This document shows positions 47,401 to 55,363 of a stretch of DNA of 64,000 bases, piece by piece. The notes under the pieces are model-generated. The model searched no databases and was not told the DNA's origin. It worked only from the letters and a program-made list of their open reading frames with translations. The position numbers and the translations under genes were made by a program. Numbering within the stretch: position 1 is the first letter of the stretch; every line of letters begins with the position of its first letter. The DNA lies in the IMG/VR virus record IMGVR_UViG_3300010883_007299, positions 32,474 through 96,473 of that record; one strand, given 5' to 3'. Source of the DNA: a virus.

Positions 47401-47769
47401 TTGTGAAGATATAAACAAACGAGAATTGGAGTTTATATCTTCAACTTTAATAACTGCTGTTGCTTTAGAAGTTTGACCAATAATGGTTTCAGTATTTACA
47501 AAAGCTCCATTTGGAGTATCTTCTGCAAGAATTCTATTTGACTGATCTGTTCTATAGAAGTTTTTATCCTCTAAAAGTAAAAGATTAGTAGAACCTTCTT
47601 CAGTTAAAAGAGCACCTTTAGAACCTAAATTTACTAATGTAAGTTCTGCTGATTCCAAAAATTCATAATACGTCTTTAAAAATTCCACAAATATAGGATG
47701 GTCGCCCGACACAAACTCGGGAACCATACTAGGTACATGAACAGAAATTTTATTTTTTAAAGTTGCCAT
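44401..47769 (-). CDS. gp7: Baseplate wedge protein gp7-like
   Basis: An 1122-residue protein, close in size to T4 gp7 (1032). The N-terminal part (PEFVSGDHPIFVEFLKTYYE, FLESAELTLVNLGS) and the segment DLLEYSDVDETIDSFFIQFK then KKLITGLDHKTLLKHIKDLY are as in gp7 of marine T4-like phages. The middle is a series of short repeats of the style IVGQSSGATGFI, each about 60-70 residues. The position between gp6 and gp8 supports the call. It overlaps the gp6 stop by one base. Confidence 0.85.
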   Translation of the reverse strand: MATLKNKISVHVPSMVPEFVSGDHPIFVEFLKTYYEFLESAELTLVNLGSKGALLTEEGSTNLLLLEDKNFYRTDQSNRILAEDTPNGAFVNTETIIGQTSKATAVIKVEDINSNSRLFISSQNKFVLGEQIVGQSSGATGFITNYTANPVQNVQDLLEYSDVDETIDSFFIQFKDSFMRSIPKKLITGLDHKTLLKHIKDLYRAKGTKLGHKLFFRILLGEEVEIEYPTKNLYRVSDGVWSEDTIVTVIQKNDLLVGENSYLAIEELLEFEDGTNIVLEDTVTGLADFSQLVGQVITQASADGTNAVVDTLFKYNFGGEFVTELVLNSESVEGTFLPGRTIRGLSNIDQTTEIEAKVVPIAKDAGLNHPDFQTSEYYDIEDKVTITSNTGDFGTARISELSTGTIKDVVVDNGGSGYVGGELITVNNTNTNGINLAARVSIVNGGFGAEDDSLTGNFRSSLENEVGEFLSETSEFSYEIPTGTFDIGETITGLDSGATGDVVRNQLDVKVVQYNKTGVSSFAIGETVRGSVNGYTVKVIIDTENIYMAYEDDLGMSSTDRFILEDETLRGDSYTGDAMVQEIGTGTGDITDIRVTSQGFGYTSLPTLSLPSGSGLVKAIGTNVGNIAGIQMVMHGSHYTNDDILFQANTNILCTDVSGIFTFEETLRGLTSGSTAKILSQNNDIGVFKVSWLGARSFDVGETIEGDSSGKTATVHSFKRTNLPGSTGTLVKKSGRYISDKGFISEASKKIQDSYYWQDFSYVVKASQSIVQWRDDLLSTVHPAGWAVFGQVDIASKIKSTAKIASISETAVVALGALYKVVFANIIGRRLGTTDQIPLNPNPMLPANEPSGEPYYATRLEVSGTGIFGEVDIITGSSSGATGQIVTDLVDDSGQRTITYRPDTGIFTTADTITGVPSGTTATVMNVYGLEGERDVTLRHEMYIRIHTQRTTDNGLFYGFSPNYGSGDAYKFAPSQETSHAESFTFRGHPVYRFLMPLATLPSNINASVETFIISNTTGFPSVGTVLIGNEYLDYISAVGGVLDCSGAGTRGAMSSTAAPHSSGDSVYVVQWVPKQDTTTGYRIKDWVKDQYGQDITLDNLINHPEYKNNISPPSEVMIYKS

Positions 47770-49661
47770 TAATTATAAGAGGTTGTTGTGGAGTATTGTG
47801 TGCCGCCATCAGAAGAACCTGCAGCTATAATATCAGTTTTTCCTGAAACATATATATTAATATTGTCTATTTCTAATACTTGGTTTCTTACAGGCACAAT
47901 ATCATTAGATGATGGTTTTGTTGTAATGCGAATTTCTGTTTGTGTTAATCCGTCATAAGTTATAACAGAACCAAAATTCTCTTTTGTTATAACTATTTTT
48001 CCAAGTCCGTAATCTACTGTTCCTATTGGTGACGCTTTATAAACTTTATTGCTACTTGAAATATAAAATGCGTTTAAATTTCCTTTTCCATCATCTTCTA
48101 AATAATAGTTATTAGTATCTCCTGTAAAGGTAAAGGGAGTTGAAGATACAACTCCACTAGATTCTATACCAGATGAAGCATCCAAATATCCTTCATAAGG
48201 ATGGTAGAAAGCATTATTAAATTCTATTGTATATTGAGAAGCTGAACCAATAGCCGGCTTAAAAACTTTGCTCATAGTGATAGTTGAAATGTTAGAAAGA
48301 ATAGCAGTATCAGCTTCATCTACCAATTGCACAAAAGGAGAATATCTAAATAACGCTTCGTGTTTTTCTAAATTATTATTTGACCAATTTTTAATATTAG
48401 TTTTAATAATTGTACTAATATCTTCTGAACTTTTATCTGTTACAGAATCATTAAATTTAAAATTAACATTAGGTATAATCTTTGTTATTTCTGGAGCCAG
48501 TACTACTGGAGTAATAGATGCAACATTATAATTTTGTAACTGTGTAATAATATCTAATTTTGCACCTTCTGTTAAATTATAACCCGACTTTGTTTTAATA
48601 CTAATAAACACTTTACCATAAACAGCTGGACTAGCAAACTCTCCACCCCACACCGCTATAGATTCTACATTAGGATATATTTTTGGAACTATCACCGCAT
48701 AATCTTTTGCAGTAACAGCTCTGTTCTGTGCAGCATAACTGAATGGTGCATTATATTTAATAGATTCATCATTTTCTTTAGTTGCACCTCCAGAAGAAAC
48801 ACTCATAGTTGTTATTGTAATATTATGAAACCCACTAATACTAGCTGATGGTGAAAACACATTAGCCCCATTAGCCTCTGTAACATTTGTAATTATATAT
48901 TTCAAAATTACAATATTGCCATCCTCAAGAGCTCTACCAACCACATCGTCCCCAAAATAAATCTCCCAATTATTATCTACAGTCTCTTGGCAAAAATATG
49001 TTGTTGTGTCTGATTTAATACTAACTAAAGAATCTGCTTTAGTATATGTTAATGTTAAAGGATCCGATGAACTATTTTGTATTAAAACTTTTAAACTAGA
49101 AAGATCAGCATTTTTATTTGGTATAATATATCGTTGGTCTACATCAGATGTGTTTACTGTATATTCTGTTGTTGTCCAAGTACCTTCGTAAATTGGAATA
49201 CCAGATGCCGATCCAAATACATATTGTCCTGCTATTGGGTTAACTGTTCTATCTTCTATATTAACAAATTGATAATCCACTCCATTAATAGCAGTGGAGA
49301 AAACATAACCCTCTGGTAAAGTTACTGTTGAAGTATTTGCATCATTAATTTCTATCTTGATGTTAGCAGTAGGAGCTTTTACTGATGTTGGTGTATATCC
49401 CAAAGCCTTAGCATGAGAAGTCACAGAGTTTCTTTTCTGTGCAGTATCTAGGAACATTTCATTAGCCAACATATTTGTATAAAATGCATTATAGTGAGTA
49501 TTGTAGGCTAAAACATCTAACAAAATATTCATACCAGAACCTTCAAAATCATAGTCAGTAAAATTTGACTGTCCCTTTAAATAGGTTTTTAGATTAGATT
49601 TAATATCATCAAAATCTAATCCAGTGATTTCCATTTTTCCTTTTGTTGTTAATCCGGCCAT
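47769..49661 (-). CDS. gp6: Baseplate wedge protein gp6-like
   Basis: A 630-residue protein (T4 gp6 has 660). The N-terminal FDDIKSNLKTYLKGQSNFTD followed by YDFEGSGMNILLDVLAYNTH is the recognised start of T4-like gp6. RAVTAKDYAVIVPKIYPNVE fits the J-like baseplate domain. In T4, gp6 dimers form the inner ring of the baseplate. Only 1 base separates it from gp25, so translation is likely coupled. Confidence 0.88.
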   Translation of the reverse strand: MAGLTTKGKMEITGLDFDDIKSNLKTYLKGQSNFTDYDFEGSGMNILLDVLAYNTHYNAFYTNMLANEMFLDTAQKRNSVTSHAKALGYTPTSVKAPTANIKIEINDANTSTVTLPEGYVFSTAINGVDYQFVNIEDRTVNPIAGQYVFGSASGIPIYEGTWTTTEYTVNTSDVDQRYIIPNKNADLSSLKVLIQNSSSDPLTLTYTKADSLVSIKSDTTTYFCQETVDNNWEIYFGDDVVGRALEDGNIVILKYIITNVTEANGANVFSPSASISGFHNITITTMSVSSGGATKENDESIKYNAPFSYAAQNRAVTAKDYAVIVPKIYPNVESIAVWGGEFASPAVYGKVFISIKTKSGYNLTEGAKLDIITQLQNYNVASITPVVLAPEITKIIPNVNFKFNDSVTDKSSEDISTIIKTNIKNWSNNNLEKHEALFRYSPFVQLVDEADTAILSNISTITMSKVFKPAIGSASQYTIEFNNAFYHPYEGYLDASSGIESSGVVSSTPFTFTGDTNNYYLEDDGKGNLNAFYISSSNKVYKASPIGTVDYGLGKIVITKENFGSVITYDGLTQTEIRITTKPSSNDIVPVRNQVLEIDNINIYVSGKTDIIAAGSSDGGTQYSTTTSYN

Positions 49662-49662
49662 T

Positions 49663-50124
49663 TTATCTTACTCTCTTTAAAAGAACCTCGACGGCTTCTA
49701 CTGTGGCCGGGGCATTTATTATTACAAATTCTATTTTTATACCTAAAGTGTTATTATCCATTCTATGAAAACCGGGGTCTGCAAAACCAACCTTATGCAC
49801 TTTTACTCTAGGTTCCCATCTTTCTATAGCTCTAATTATTTTATTTCTTAAATTTACAATAACTGGAGGTGTAAAATTCTCAAACAATGCAGCTCTAACG
49901 TTAGTACCTATTTCTGGATGAAAAGGTTTATCCCAGGTATTTAATAAAACTATATTACGAACAGCACGTTTAATATCCTGAATATCTGAAACTATAGAAA
50001 TATCTCCAGAAACAGGATTCTTTGTGAAAAACAAATTCAAATCCTTATAAACGAAATTACTTCTAGAACTATTATTTACAGATTCGTCATCATCGAATCC
50101 TGCATTGTATGTTGTTATAGGCAT
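49663..50124 (-). CDS. gp25: Baseplate wedge protein gp25-like
   Basis: A 153-residue protein (T4 gp25 has 132) with the GPW/gp25 family core: IKRAVRNIVLLNTWDKPFHP, EIGTNVRAALFENFTPPVIV, then NKIIRAIERWEPRVKV. In contractile tails, gp25 interacts with the sheath and the inner baseplate. The only plausible start is ATG at 50124, which lacks a Shine-Dalgarno. A GATAAATA box ends exactly 6 bases upstream, so the messenger from this promoter would have almost no leader. Confidence 0.9.
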   Translation of the reverse strand: MPITTYNAGFDDDESVNNSSRSNFVYKDLNLFFTKNPVSGDISIVSDIQDIKRAVRNIVLLNTWDKPFHPEIGTNVRAALFENFTPPVIVNLRNKIIRAIERWEPRVKVHKVGFADPGFHRMDNNTLGIKIEFVIINAPATVEAVEVLLKRVR

Positions 50125-50130
50125 ATCTAA

Positions 50131-50138
50131 TATTTATC
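50131..50138 (-). promoter_or_regulatory. Late promoter GATAAATA at the gp25 start
   Basis: GATAAATA reads on the minus strand at 50138-50131, ending 6 bases before the gp25 ATG. Its first base lies in the stop codon of the 47-residue gene. With T4 spacing, transcription would begin about one base before the start codon. Confidence 0.6.
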
Positions 50139-50281
50139 TATTTACCTTGGCCTCTATACTTTTTCCAAGTTCTTTTTTTGTTTTTATTCTTTGGTCTAGA
50201 CCTTGGAGAATCTCCAATAGAAGTTCTCTTTCTAACCGATTCTATTCTTGAGGTTAATAGTCCTTTTGCTTTCTTAGCCAT
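50138..50281 (-). CDS. Small basic protein between gp25 and the membrane protein gene
   Basis: A 47-residue protein (MAKKAKGLLTSRIESVRKRT...). It is strongly basic, ending KNKNKKRTWKKYRGQGK. The ATG at 50281 overlaps the stop of the 78-residue gene by 8 bases (ATGGCTAA), and the frame ends just before the gp25 late promoter. Small arginine and lysine-rich proteins of this style occur near the baseplate genes of T4-like marine phages. The role is unknown; nucleic acid or anionic surface binding is possible. Confidence 0.65.
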   Translation of the reverse strand: MAKKAKGLLTSRIESVRKRTSIGDSPRSRPKNKNKKRTWKKYRGQGK

Positions 50282-50510
50282 TTTTTTTCTTTATTACCTT
50301 CTTTCTTTGTGTTTTGTTATGGTGGTGATGATGATGATGTTGTTCAGTTGGTTTCTCTTTCTCTCCATAAGCCTGATACAAACCATATACAATCAAACCT
50401 ATTCCACTTATTAACAGTTCAGATACTACCAATGAACCACCACTTACTACCATTACCGCACCTAATATAACATCTTTATTTTTCAATTGTTCTTTCAAAT
50501 TTACAAACAT
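50274..50510 (-). CDS. Small membrane protein with natural histidine tract
   Basis: A 78-residue protein. Residues of about 14-45 form one or two hydrophobic segments (VILGAVMVVSGGSLVVSELL, ISGIGLIVYGLYQAYG). A hydrophilic tail with seven consecutive histidines and a basic end (KTQRKKVIKKKNG) follows. The tract is encoded by alternating gatgatgatg-like bases on the plus strand. It may bind metal ions. Location next to PAAR and gp25 genes suggests a virion or infection-stage membrane role, but this is speculation. Confidence 0.65.
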   Translation of the reverse strand: MFVNLKEQLKNKDVILGAVMVVSGGSLVVSELLISGIGLIVYGLYQAYGEKEKPTEQHHHHHHHNKTQRKKVIKKKNG

Positions 50511-50529
50511 TTTATTTTCTCCTAAAATT

Positions 50530-50835
50530 TTAACTTCCTACAAACACATCAGGCGACCCTTCTGTTGTAGATGGTCCACAATGAGGACCTCCTATAGGTA
50601 TACATAAAGCATCAGCCGCAGCTGTTGCGAGATGACCAACTACTAATATATTATGTACATAAACATTATCAGCATTTGCATTTAGTGCTCCGGCACCGTC
50701 TGTACATATATCTCCATGTGAAGCTACAAGTAAATTATTTGCAAATACAGTATCTTGATTCATTGCAGTACCTGTTGTAGCGCTACAAGCCCTTTCATCA
50801 GTGTGTCTATGTGTTGGTAATACTGGTAATCCCAT
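50530..50835 (-). CDS. PAAR-type tail spike tip protein
   Basis: A 101-residue protein. It carries PAAR-like histidine- and glycine-rich repeats: LPVLPTHRHTDERACSATTG, VASHGDICTDG and VHNILVVGHLAT, then IPIGGPHCGPSTTEGSPDVF. PAAR proteins cap the central spike of contractile tails, often with a metal ion bound by histidines and a cysteine, and sharpen it for membrane puncture. It follows gp5 and the 328-residue protein, a suitable place for the spike tip. Confidence 0.78.
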   Translation of the reverse strand: MGLPVLPTHRHTDERACSATTGTAMNQDTVFANNLLVASHGDICTDGAGALNANADNVYVHNILVVGHLATAAADALCIPIGGPHCGPSTTEGSPDVFVGS

Positions 50836-50847
50836 TTATATTATCTC

Positions 50848-51834
50848 CTAAAAAGAAGTACCTGGACCATCAGGCCTAACACCAGCAGCATCAATCATTG
50901 AATCTGTAAAGCCTGCAGCTGCATAACCAGCAGAATAAGCAGTATCCATAAGACCCGGTTGAGATGGATCAAAAAAAGGAGTATTTTTAGATTTAGGATT
51001 AGTACCATTTGGTGTTGTTGTAGCCATACCATCGTGGGCCAACGCTATAAGCCCATTCGCTGGAGGAGGAACTGACAGCCCTGTATTTGGATTTATCCAG
51101 TTGTTAGGACCATATGTCGTATGAGGATTAGCAGGTGTCTTTACAGGAATCCCACTCATTGAAGCTTCACCGGATGTACCACCAGCATTACCTCTTCCTT
51201 CTGCTGCTGGTAAACTTTTTAATGCAATAGAATTACTACCACCAATATATGTTCCATTAATCATTGATGTTGCCATATTAACACCTACTGTCATATGTTC
51301 ACCAACTGATCTTAAACTTATACTAGTAGGTATTGTCTGTCCCAAAAGCGCCTGAGCATTAATGGCAGCTGAAACTGTAGCCTTATTACCTGAACTATTA
51401 TTTAAAGATAAACTTATAGGACCTAAATTAAGATTTGCGCCAAACCCCAATCCAGCACCAGCAGGAATAGCAAGATTAAATGAAGCTTTTGCTACAAGGG
51501 GACCTAAAGCTCCACTAAGCGTAGCATTCATATTACCCAATATAGAACCAGCTGCACTTAAAGCTGCTCCGAATGGATTAGCCATAATATTAATAGCAGT
51601 TTTCCAAGCAGCAGGTAACATACCACCAATGCCCAATTGTAATGATAATCCTAATCCACGACCTATATTAAGATTTGCTTGAAGTCCACTAAAAGCACCA
51701 CCAAGTTTACCAGCAGCCATATTAGCTGCCGTTGTAATTTGGGAACCTATACTTGTAACAGCTGATGATAAAGCGCCAACCGCCGACGAAGCAAAAGAGG
51801 ATATAGCTCCACCAATTGAACCAAACCAACTCAT
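50848..51834 (-). CDS. Glycine- and alanine-rich protein between gp5 and PAAR, unknown
   Basis: A 328-residue protein. The first 110 residues are amphipathic and small-residue rich (MSWFGSIGGAISSFASSAVG, ALSSAVTSIGSQ), like a pore-forming or membrane-inserting helix region. The middle (KASFNLAIPAGAGLGFGANL, NLGPISLSLNNSS) is glycine-rich beta-type. The C-terminus has proline-rich turns (GLSVPPPANGLIALAHDGMA). I do not recognise a family. Its position between the spike (gp5) and the tip (PAAR) is notable, and a role in the spike cargo or membrane penetration is an inference. Confidence 0.65.
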   Translation of the reverse strand: MSWFGSIGGAISSFASSAVGALSSAVTSIGSQITTAANMAAGKLGGAFSGLQANLNIGRGLGLSLQLGIGGMLPAAWKTAINIMANPFGAALSAAGSILGNMNATLSGALGPLVAKASFNLAIPAGAGLGFGANLNLGPISLSLNNSSGNKATVSAAINAQALLGQTIPTSISLRSVGEHMTVGVNMATSMINGTYIGGSNSIALKSLPAAEGRGNAGGTSGEASMSGIPVKTPANPHTTYGPNNWINPNTGLSVPPPANGLIALAHDGMATTTPNGTNPKSKNTPFFDPSQPGLMDTAYSAGYAAAGFTDSMIDAAGVRPDGPGTSF

Positions 51835-51845
51835 TTATTTTCTCC

Positions 51846-54800
51846 TTACCATGCTGTATTACTCTTACCGGCAATAATATCATTAATTGTGTCGTGTGTT
51901 ACTCGGATGTTTTCTCCACCGTAACCACCACCAGGCGATCCTGGATCGTTTGCATTTAAGCCAAGACCAATACCAGAAGCAGGTGCAGGATCTGGTATAT
52001 CAATAGGAAGAACATCTATTGTAGGTGCCATGCTAGACATCAACGCAGGAGTCGGCCAACTAGGAGCTAGTGCTTGTGCTTCAGTAGCTTGTACAGCAGT
52101 ATCAGCAGGATCAGCAAGTGCCGACCAAAGGGCTTCCGGCCCATTCATATGAATCTCAGTTGCAGTTTCAATAATATTGCCACCAGCCAGATTATAAAAA
52201 TCCAAGGTCGACTCCACATAATGGCTGATGGCAGCGTGACTATATACATTTGATGTAACAGATTGGAGATATAAACTTGTCTGAGATTTTACATGAATGC
52301 TTTTCGATGCTGCTTGAAGGAATATATTTTCATCAAGAGATTTTACATTTATATCTGTCTTAGCTTCTATATTTATAACTGTATCCAACGCTTTAATATC
52401 TACTCTTTCCTTTCCGGTAATCATTACATCATCATTAGCATAAGCAATAATATCATCTGTAGCATACATCATTATATCATCAGCAGCAAACATTTGAATA
52501 TCATCTGATAGTGCGGATATCCTAACTTGAGCAGCATCAGCAATAATTTTAATATCTCCGGTAAGTGCTTCTGCCTTAATTTCTCCAGCCGAAGCATATA
52601 TAGAAACATCTCCACCAATACTCAAATCTTCAACATTCATCATAGAAGTTCTAGCATTCCACATAACTGAATACTCGTTTATAGAACCTTGAGCTGTTGT
52701 ATAATTATCACCGTAAGTAAATTCGTGAATATCAGTTCCTGCTGTTAAGTAAATACTATCGGTTAAAGCCTTTATAGTGATTTCACTAATATCAGCTTGT
52801 ATCTTAATATTTTCTATAGCTTGTACTTGTATATGTCCAGTCTTTAAATTGAAATTGGATAATTCTTTACAGGGTCTTGTTCCTGCATGATATTTTGCTG
52901 ACGCTGGATCTAATGCAGTACCCAAGATATTCATATGACCATCATACTGCATATTAATATCACCAGAAGCCTTCATATTAATATTGCGTTTTGATGATAG
53001 GTCTAAATCACCACCTGAATGAATCTGTATCTTCCACTTTGCGGATATGTCCATTCTATCATTGGCTCGGATCCATACCTCATCATCGAAAGTCCAAGCA
53101 ACTTTGCCTTTAACATAAAGATAATCGTCAAAGATTCTAATGTTATAATTATCACCCTTTACATAATCAACCTTTGTACCTTGATGATCTACTTCATAAT
53201 AAGTTCCCGATCTATGGTACTCATGTATTCTTTCTGCACCAGGCGTATCATCAAATTCTTTAATGTGTCCTGACTCTGATTCATATACATGGTTAAATGG
53301 ATATTGTGAAGCCCAACGACTCGTTGGTTGATTCCAAAATCTAAAATTAATACCAGTATTCATTTCTGGATTGCCGATATTGATTTGACGTTCTCTGGTT
53401 TCTGCCTTTGCCCTAACCATCCAATGTGGATTAATTGATATAATACCACCACCAAGATATGCAGAATATTCAGCAGTATATTCTTTTTTCAATTCTACAG
53501 CATCTACAATAGAAGGTGTAGTAGATTCTGGACCTGAATATTCTATACTGCCCGGACCTGACCAAGGAATGCCGTCCATAGTTCCTAAGGTAATAGTGAA
53601 ACCAGAACCAGAACTAGATACATCCATTATTCGATATACACGTCCATTATATTCTTCTGAACCTCTACAACCGGATATCATTATCACATCACCCTTTTGT
53701 ACTTTAGGTTTAGTGTTTTTATTTTTATTTTCTTTTGCAGTAGCAAATGTAGTTGTACTATCTCCCCACAAACTAGACCTTGTAACAACCTTACTATCTG
53801 TAATACTCTTAATAGGAATGCCACCTTCAGCAAGTCTATTTGTATCTGATTCTGGTAATACTACCAAATCTGTTTCCTTTACATCTGCAAATTTAATATC
53901 TTTTCTAGTATCAGGTCCTTTTGGATCACTAACATTATAAATTCCTGTTCCATAATGACCATCATCAAATAATTCTTTTACTTCTTGTCTCTGTGTTGTT
54001 GCTAACTTACCCTTCTGTACATAAGGTGTTCTTGGATGTGTTAATCTAAATTCTTCTCCATCTAAACAGAAATATCCAATCTCTTGACCAGACTCTTGAC
54101 CCCATGATGCTCTGTTATCTAATGGGTCTATACCAGCAAGGCCTGCCGAGTCTGTACTAGATGTTGGTGTGTCTCTTGTGATTGGCCATGTAGGTGCATG
54201 AGTACCACCAGGCGAACCTGCTTCTTTATCAGCACGCCAATGGCCATCTTCTAAATAACCTGTTGATAGATTAACTCCTAAATGAGCTCTATATCCATAA
54301 GTTTGCACATCAGGCCATGCAAATGTTCCGAAATGAGTCCAATCACATTGCCTTAAATCAGCTGTAACCCTTCTCGTTGTACGATAAAGGTAATGTAAAA
54401 TATCCGAATGTGTTAATCTAGCAAACTTTGGTGCATAACCTTTAAGTTCTGGAAGCACCATCCATTTCTCATCATCACATTCATCTAAATCATTAGGTGC
54501 TAGACCTGCTGGTTTATAATTAGGTACTCGTTGTGTCTTTTCATATTTGTCATCAGGGAAATCTTCCGGTATCATATCGTGTTTAGATTTCGTTACACCG
54601 CAAGCAGCACCCGGACTGTTTACATAGTAAGACTGTGGTGTTTCAATAGAACTCTCATGCAATTCTGGATAATGTTCTCCAGGCCCGGCAGAATAATCAC
54701 CAAACTTCTGACTGTGACCTATTGTTACATCACTAGGAGGATAAGGAATGTTTCTTTGGTCTATAGTGGGATCCTGAAACCCATGTTCATAATCCAAATA

Positions 54801-55211
54801 ATCTTCAGAAGCATCTGGAATTTCTGATGAATATTCCTTTGTATACTTCTGCAGCATACCTCTTTGTTTTGCCCACTTTCTATTTAATTTACCAGCAAAT
54901 GATGTTCTTGTATTATTACCGGGCAGAGTGCCCATAATAATCCATTCTTGTAAAGTATCTTCTTTTGCAAAACCTACAACCCAAGTACCTTCTACTAGGT
55001 TTGTGGGTGAATCTCCAACACCAGCCATAGCACCTGCACTTACAGGTTGCATAACTTGAGACCAAGGTAAATCTTTAGTTAGAATCTTTTGTTTGTCGTC
55101 ATCATGTAAACCCAACCATCTTACTCGCACACGACCCAACTTCTCAGGATCAAATCTATCCTCGACAACACCAATGCCCCATTGAAAACCATCTTGTCCT
55201 AAAAATGCCAT
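51846..55211 (-). CDS. gp5: Baseplate hub/spike protein gp5-like
   Basis: An 1121-residue protein. The N-terminal 100 residues (GIGVVEDRFDPEKLGRVRVR, WLGLHDDDK) are the OB-fold domain of T4 gp5 and VgrG hubs. The last 400 residues are short beta-repeats (IKAEALTGDIKIIADAAQVR, DIMMYATDDIIAYANDDVMI) typical of a triple-stranded spike beta-helix. No lysozyme motif is obvious in the middle part, unlike T4 gp5 (575 residues). A cell-wall enzyme may be absent or located elsewhere. A TATAAATA box lies upstream (55232-55239) with AGAGAGGA as ribosome binding site. Confidence 0.85.
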   Translation of the reverse strand: MAFLGQDGFQWGIGVVEDRFDPEKLGRVRVRWLGLHDDDKQKILTKDLPWSQVMQPVSAGAMAGVGDSPTNLVEGTWVVGFAKEDTLQEWIIMGTLPGNNTRTSFAGKLNRKWAKQRGMLQKYTKEYSSEIPDASEDYLDYEHGFQDPTIDQRNIPYPPSDVTIGHSQKFGDYSAGPGEHYPELHESSIETPQSYYVNSPGAACGVTKSKHDMIPEDFPDDKYEKTQRVPNYKPAGLAPNDLDECDDEKWMVLPELKGYAPKFARLTHSDILHYLYRTTRRVTADLRQCDWTHFGTFAWPDVQTYGYRAHLGVNLSTGYLEDGHWRADKEAGSPGGTHAPTWPITRDTPTSSTDSAGLAGIDPLDNRASWGQESGQEIGYFCLDGEEFRLTHPRTPYVQKGKLATTQRQEVKELFDDGHYGTGIYNVSDPKGPDTRKDIKFADVKETDLVVLPESDTNRLAEGGIPIKSITDSKVVTRSSLWGDSTTTFATAKENKNKNTKPKVQKGDVIMISGCRGSEEYNGRVYRIMDVSSSGSGFTITLGTMDGIPWSGPGSIEYSGPESTTPSIVDAVELKKEYTAEYSAYLGGGIISINPHWMVRAKAETRERQINIGNPEMNTGINFRFWNQPTSRWASQYPFNHVYESESGHIKEFDDTPGAERIHEYHRSGTYYEVDHQGTKVDYVKGDNYNIRIFDDYLYVKGKVAWTFDDEVWIRANDRMDISAKWKIQIHSGGDLDLSSKRNINMKASGDINMQYDGHMNILGTALDPASAKYHAGTRPCKELSNFNLKTGHIQVQAIENIKIQADISEITIKALTDSIYLTAGTDIHEFTYGDNYTTAQGSINEYSVMWNARTSMMNVEDLSIGGDVSIYASAGEIKAEALTGDIKIIADAAQVRISALSDDIQMFAADDIMMYATDDIIAYANDDVMITGKERVDIKALDTVINIEAKTDINVKSLDENIFLQAASKSIHVKSQTSLYLQSVTSNVYSHAAISHYVESTLDFYNLAGGNIIETATEIHMNGPEALWSALADPADTAVQATEAQALAPSWPTPALMSSMAPTIDVLPIDIPDPAPASGIGLGLNANDPGSPGGGYGGENIRVTHDTINDIIAGKSNTAW

Positions 55212-55231
55212 ATAATAATATCCTCTCTTCC

Positions 55232-55239
55232 ATATTTAT
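55232..55239 (-). promoter_or_regulatory. Late promoter TATAAATA of the gp5-like gene
   Basis: TATAAATA reads on the minus strand at 55239-55232, between the tRNA gene and the gp5-like ATG at 55211. It is followed by an AGAGAGGA ribosome binding site. Confidence 0.65.
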
Positions 55240-55268
55240 ATGTGAAAAAAAGAATTAAAATAAATATA

Positions 55269-55357
55269 TGGCTCCGGAGGCTCGGATCGAACGAGCACGG
55301 TATCGAAATACCACCTAGTAAACGGCTAGGCGTGTCTACCACTTCCACCACTCCGGA
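55269..55357 (-). tRNA. Atypical class II tRNA with GUU anticodon
   Basis: The 89-base minus-strand sequence folds as a tRNA. The acceptor stem UCCGGAG pairs with CUCCGGA over seven bases, with G73 and encoded CCA. The D arm is Leu-like (GTGGAAGTGGTAGACAC). The anticodon stem CCUAG/CUAGG is perfect around a loop CCGUUUA. A long variable arm GGTAT-TTCG-ATACC and a T arm GCTCG-TTCGATC-CGAGC complete it. Read conventionally, the anticodon is GUU (asparagine), but position 33 is C, not the near-universal U, and position 37 is U, not a purine. U1-A72, G73 and GUU match bacterial tRNA-Asn, whereas the body is class II. The gene starts 6 bases after the synthetase-like gene. Leu or Ser identity remains possible. 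Confidence 0.8.
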
Positions 55358-55363
55358 ATTCTT

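Noticed and set aside
52365-52380. TATAAATA within the gp5-like gene
   Set aside because: Inside coding sequence with no downstream start nearby; probably chance in AT-rich DNA.
51846-55211. Lysozyme domain in the gp5-like protein
   Set aside because: I looked for a T4-type lysozyme region between the OB fold and spike repeats but saw no convincing catalytic motif.
55269-55357. Calling the tRNA simply Leu or Ser
   Set aside because: The D arm and variable arm suggest Leu, and G73 also fits Ser, but the loop gives GUU and the acceptor end fits Asn. I report it as unresolved.
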